A stretch of 64,000 bases of DNA, taken from positions 339,501 through 403,500 of the forward strand of contig NW_027182934.1 of assembly GCF_041146395.1 (NCBI RefSeq), in the 5' to 3' direction. The position numbers and the translations under genes were made by a program. Positions within the stretch are counted from its first letter, which is position 1. Each line of letters begins with the position of its first letter. Below the pieces are notes generated by a model. That model was given only the letters and a program-made list of their open reading frames with translations. It had not been told where the DNA came from and did not search any database. This DNA is from Eulemur rufifrons (taxonomy: Eukaryota > Chordata > Mammalia > Primates > Lemuridae). Below are positions 60,749-64,000 of the stretch, in pieces.

Positions 60749-61545
60749 AACCCTACCCCTCACTCATAATTCTAACCCTGATCCTATTGCTCACCTTAAC
60801 ACATAAACCTCACCGTAAACCTAACTTTAACCACTTATCCTAACATTAATGCATAACACTTATGCTAAGAACAACCCCTATCACTTAATTCTAACCCTAA
60901 CTCTTAGCCATAACAGTAACCCCTAATCCCTAACCCTAATTCTAACCACTAAACATTACCTTAACCCTACAAACAACCCTAATACTAACCCTAACCTTAA
61001 ACGCTAACCCTAACCTTATCCCTAAACATAACCTTAAAAGTTTACCCTAAACCCTAACCCTATCCCCTAACCCTAAGCCTAACCCTTAATTCTGATCCTA
61101 ATCCTAACAATTAAACCTAACCCTAACCCTTAACCCTAACACTAACCCTTACCTTAATGCCGAGACCTAATCTTAGCAGTAAAGCTACCTCTAACCCTAA
61201 CCCTAGACCTTAAACCTAACACTATCCCTAACTTATAACCCTAACCCTAACTGTTAACCCTCACCCTAACCCTTAACTCGGACCATAACCCTAACCCTTA
61301 ACCCTAACCCTATCCCTTAATGCTAACCCTAAGCCTTAACCCTTAACCCTAATCCTATCCCTTAACCCTAACCCTAACCCCTAACCCTAACCCTAACCCC
61401 AACCCTAAATCTATCTCTAGTCCCTAACCCAACCCTAACCGTTAACCCCTAATGCTAACATTAACCCTAACCCCTAATCCCTAACACCTAACCCTCACGC
61501 GAACACTAACCCCTAACCCCAAACACCTAACCCTAATCATAACCA
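60749..61545 (-). repeat. P block and post-B linker, inverted arm
   Basis: On the - strand this is post-B linker followed by a P block next to the A island at 60,748. CCCTAA-type repeats on the + strand, nothing gene-like. Confidence 0.75.
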
Positions 61546-61731
61546 TAATTCTCACACTTCCTCCATTCTCAGAGTTAGCCAAGCCTACAATAAAACCATG
61601 CCATGCGTGAGAAGAGGCTCTGCCTGAGACCTGCATGTAGGTCTGGGCCCAAGGCCTAGGGTACGATGGTGTGGTGTGGCGATGACCCATTCTGCACACT
61701 TCTCACCATAGATTACACAGGTCCTGTGCCC
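61546..61731 (-). repeat. Island B, inverted arm
   Basis: Well-conserved B island. Open for 72 codons on the - strand (61,481-61,699), which is an island shadow ending in telomeric Val-Arg-type residues. Confidence 0.85.
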
Positions 61732-62260
61732 TTAAAATAACCTCTAAATCTAAGCCCTAACGCTAACTCTAACACTAACCCTTAACCCTAAACTTAAGCC
61801 CTGACCCTAACGCCCAACACTAACATTAAACCCTTACCCTAATCCTTACCCATAACCCTAATGCCTAAACGTAACCCTAACGATGAACCCTAAACCTAAC
61901 CCTAACCCCAAACCCTAACCAAAACACTTAACTCTAACCCTAAACCTAACATGAACACTTAAACCTAAACTTAACCACTAACCCTAACACTTAACCTTAA
62001 CCCTAACCGTTAACTCTCACACTAACCCTTAAACCTAACCCTAATCGTAATCTTTAACCCTAAACCTAACAGTTAACCCTTACCCTGTACCAAAACCTAA
62101 CCCCTAACCTTAACCTTAACCCTAACACTTGACCCTAAAGCTAACTGTAACCATTAAACCTAACACTAACCTTTAACCCTGACCGTAACTCTAACCCCTA
62201 ACCCTAAGCCCTCACCCTAATGCTAAACTTTATCCTTAACACTAACCATAATCCTATCCC
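61732..62260 (-). repeat. A-to-B linker with pre-B block, inverted arm
   Basis: Full-length linker: A-to-B distance is 734 bp. The pre-B block lies at about 61,732-61,930. Confidence 0.75.
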
Positions 62261-62465
62261 TAAATCTCATTCTCAGACTTCTTGCTTTCTCAGAGTTTAG
62301 AAAGCCTACAATCCTCCCATACCATGCGTGAAAAGAGGCTCTGCCACTGTGTCCTGCATGAAACCCAGGGACCCATACCCAGTGTACGATAGAGAAAGTT
62401 CTCGGCCACAATCCTAGACCCCTAATCCTCCCGCCTAGTGCAGACAGGGCCCGTGCCCTAAGCAT
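62261..62465 (-). repeat. Island A, inverted arm
   Basis: Well-conserved A island. Open for 86 codons on the - strand (62,223-62,483), the longest open stretch I see in the window, but with no gene evidence. Confidence 0.85.
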
Positions 62466-63235
62466 AAAAAGTACGCCTAACATATAACCCTAACCTTGAA
62501 CGTAACACCTAACCCTGATCCTACTGCTCACCTTATCATGTAGACCACACTGTAACCCTAACTTTAACCGCATCTCCTAAAGTTAATGCATAACACTTAC
62601 ACTGAGAACAACGCCTATCCCATAATTCTAACCCTAAATCTTAGCCATAACCATAAAACCTAATCCCTAACCCTAATTCTAAACTGCTATCCCTAACCTT
62701 AACACTACCAACAACCCTAACACTAACCCTAACCCTAACCCTCACCCCTAATCCTACCCTATGCCTAAAAGTAACCCTAACTCCTAACCCTTATCCCTAA
62801 CCAAAAGCCCTGTCCCTAACCATAAGACTTAAGTCTCACCCTTATACCCTAACCCTAATACGAATCCTTAAGCCTAACCCCCAATCCTAACAATTAACCT
62901 TAACCCTAACTGTTAACGCTCACCCTAACCCTTAAATCAGACCAAAACCCTAACACTTAACCCTAACCCTAATCCCTAATGCTAACCCTAAGCCTTAACC
63001 CTTTACCCTAATCCTATCCCTTAAGCCTAACCCTAACCCTAATTCCTAACCCTAACCATAATCCCTAACCCTAACCCTAACACTAACCCTAACTCTGAAT
63101 CTAACCCTAGCCCCTAAACCAACACTAACCCCTAACCCCTAACCCTAACACTAACACTAACTCCTAATTTCTAACCCCTGAACCACACTCGAACCCTAAC
63201 CCCTAACCCCAAACAATTAACCATAACCATAACCC
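62466..63235 (-). repeat. P block and post-B linker, inverted arm
   Basis: P block next to the A island (about 62,466-62,720), then CCCTAA-type linker. Nothing gene-like. Confidence 0.75.
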
Positions 63236-63420
63236 TAATTCTCACACTTCCTCCATTTTCAGAGTTCACCAAGCCTACAATAGAGCCATGCCATGAGTGA
63301 GAAGAGGCTCCGCCTGAGTCCTGCATGTAGGTCTGGGCCCAAGGCCCAGGTACGATGGTGTGGTGTCAAGGGGACCAATTCTGCACCCTTCTCACCATAG
63401 ATTAAACAGGTCCTGTGCCC
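63236..63420 (-). repeat. Island B, inverted arm
   Basis: B landmarks present; 955 bp from the next A start at 62,465, matching the left-arm B-to-A distance. Confidence 0.85.
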
Positions 63421-63936
63421 TTAAACTAACCGCTAAATCTAAGCCCTAACACTAAACCTAAACGCTAACCCTAAACCTAAGCCCTTATCCTAATGCCCAA
63501 CACTAACACCAAACACTCACCCTAAACCTAACCCGTAACCCTAACCCCTAAACGTAACCCTAACCATGCACCCTATATCTAACCCTAACCCCTAACCCTA
63601 ACCATAACACTTAACTCTAACCCTAAACTAACATAAACCCTTAACACTAAACCTAATCCCTAACCCTCATGCTTAACCCTAACCGTTAATCCTCACACTT
63701 ACCTTTAAACCTAACCCTAATTGTAATCTTTAACTCTAAACTTAACACTTAAACCTTAACCTGTACCAAAACCTATCCCCTAAACTGAACCCTAACACTA
63801 AACCTTAACGCTAAACCTAACTGTAACTGTTAAACCTAACACTGACCTTTAACTCTGACCCTAAACCTAACCCCTAACCCTAAGGCATCACCTTAACACT
63901 AAACTTCATCCCTAATTCTAACCATAATCCTAACCC
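63421..63936 (-). repeat. A-to-B linker with pre-B block, inverted arm
   Basis: Pre-B block at about 63,421-63,620, then degenerate CCCTAA linker up to the A island at the window edge. Confidence 0.75.
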
Positions 63937-64000
63937 TAAATCTAATTCTCAGACTTTTTCTTTCTCAGAGTTTAGAAAGCCTATAATCCTCCCACGCCAT
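63937..64000 (-). repeat. Island A, inverted arm, cut by window end
   Basis: The 3' part of an A island on the - strand (complement of the AGTCTGAGAATTAGATTT end and AGGCTTTCTAAACTC). The rest lies beyond 64,000; the usual spacing predicts its start near 64,140. Confidence 0.82.

Larger units (their letters stand above)
60025..64000 (-). repeat. Inverted arm of the A/B telomere-derived repeat
   Basis: Read on the - strand, this is the same family: islands A, B, A, B, A, B from right to left in a TTAGGG-like linker. It is not a recent inverted copy of the left arm, because the islands are diverged from those at 57-60 kb. Two intervals keep the 1.7-kb A-B spacing, so this arm best shows the simple dimer organisation. 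It runs off the right edge. Confidence 0.9.

Noticed and set aside
62223..62483. Longest open stretch (86 codons, - strand) as a gene
   Set aside because: It is the same island frame as the other A copies with telomeric ends on both sides; nothing distinguishes it from them.
60025..64000. Right arm as a true chromosome end
   Set aside because: It is interstitial in the window, heavily degenerate and flanked on the other side by opposite-polarity repeat.

Overview
This window holds no gene that I can support. It is one continuous block of degenerate vertebrate-type telomeric DNA (TTAGGG and close variants such as TTAGGGG, TCAGGG, TGAGGG and TTGGGG). It is punctuated by a family of non-telomeric islands of about 185-210 bp. 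The TTAGGG base unit and the scale of the array point to a vertebrate nuclear genome, in a subtelomere or an interstitial (heterochromatic) telomeric block. TTAGGG is also used by some fungi and protists, and I do not recognise the islands, so I cannot name the species. There is no sign of prokaryotic content: no operons, no ribosome binding sites, and no ORF above about 86 codons.

Layout. (1) 1 to about 52,314 is a head-to-tail array of a 3,434-bp unit: 15 full copies plus the first 804 bp of a 16th. It is cut by the left window edge, so the true array is larger. The period is exact: I found no indel between copies, and only about a dozen variable positions by eye. Each unit contains four islands in the order A1 (unit position 571), B (1300), A2 (2307) and A3 (2831), set in degenerate telomeric linker. 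(2) 52,315 to about 54,795 is the rest of the 16th unit. It aligns with the array unit, but divergence jumps abruptly to roughly 5% and indels appear. (3) About 54,795-59,905 holds older, more diverged A and B islands with irregular losses and a local duplication. (4) 59,906-60,024 is a short, cleaner TTAGGG patch where strand polarity switches. (5) 60,025-64,000 is the same A/B repeat family in inverted orientation (CCCTAA on the + strand), diverged and cut by the right window edge.

Interpretation. The islands look like one element that split into two lineages, A and B. An A-B dimer of about 1.7 kb looks ancestral, because it is the spacing kept in the inverted arm and parts of the right flank. 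The 3,434-bp unit is best explained as three such dimers with two large B-removing deletions, then tandemly amplified and homogenised. This is a higher-order-repeat organisation like that of centromeric satellites, but built from telomere-derived sequence. The TTAGGG-to-CCCTAA switch near 60,010 has the polarity expected of a telomere-telomere (head-to-head) fusion. An old inversion or an assembly join could look the same.
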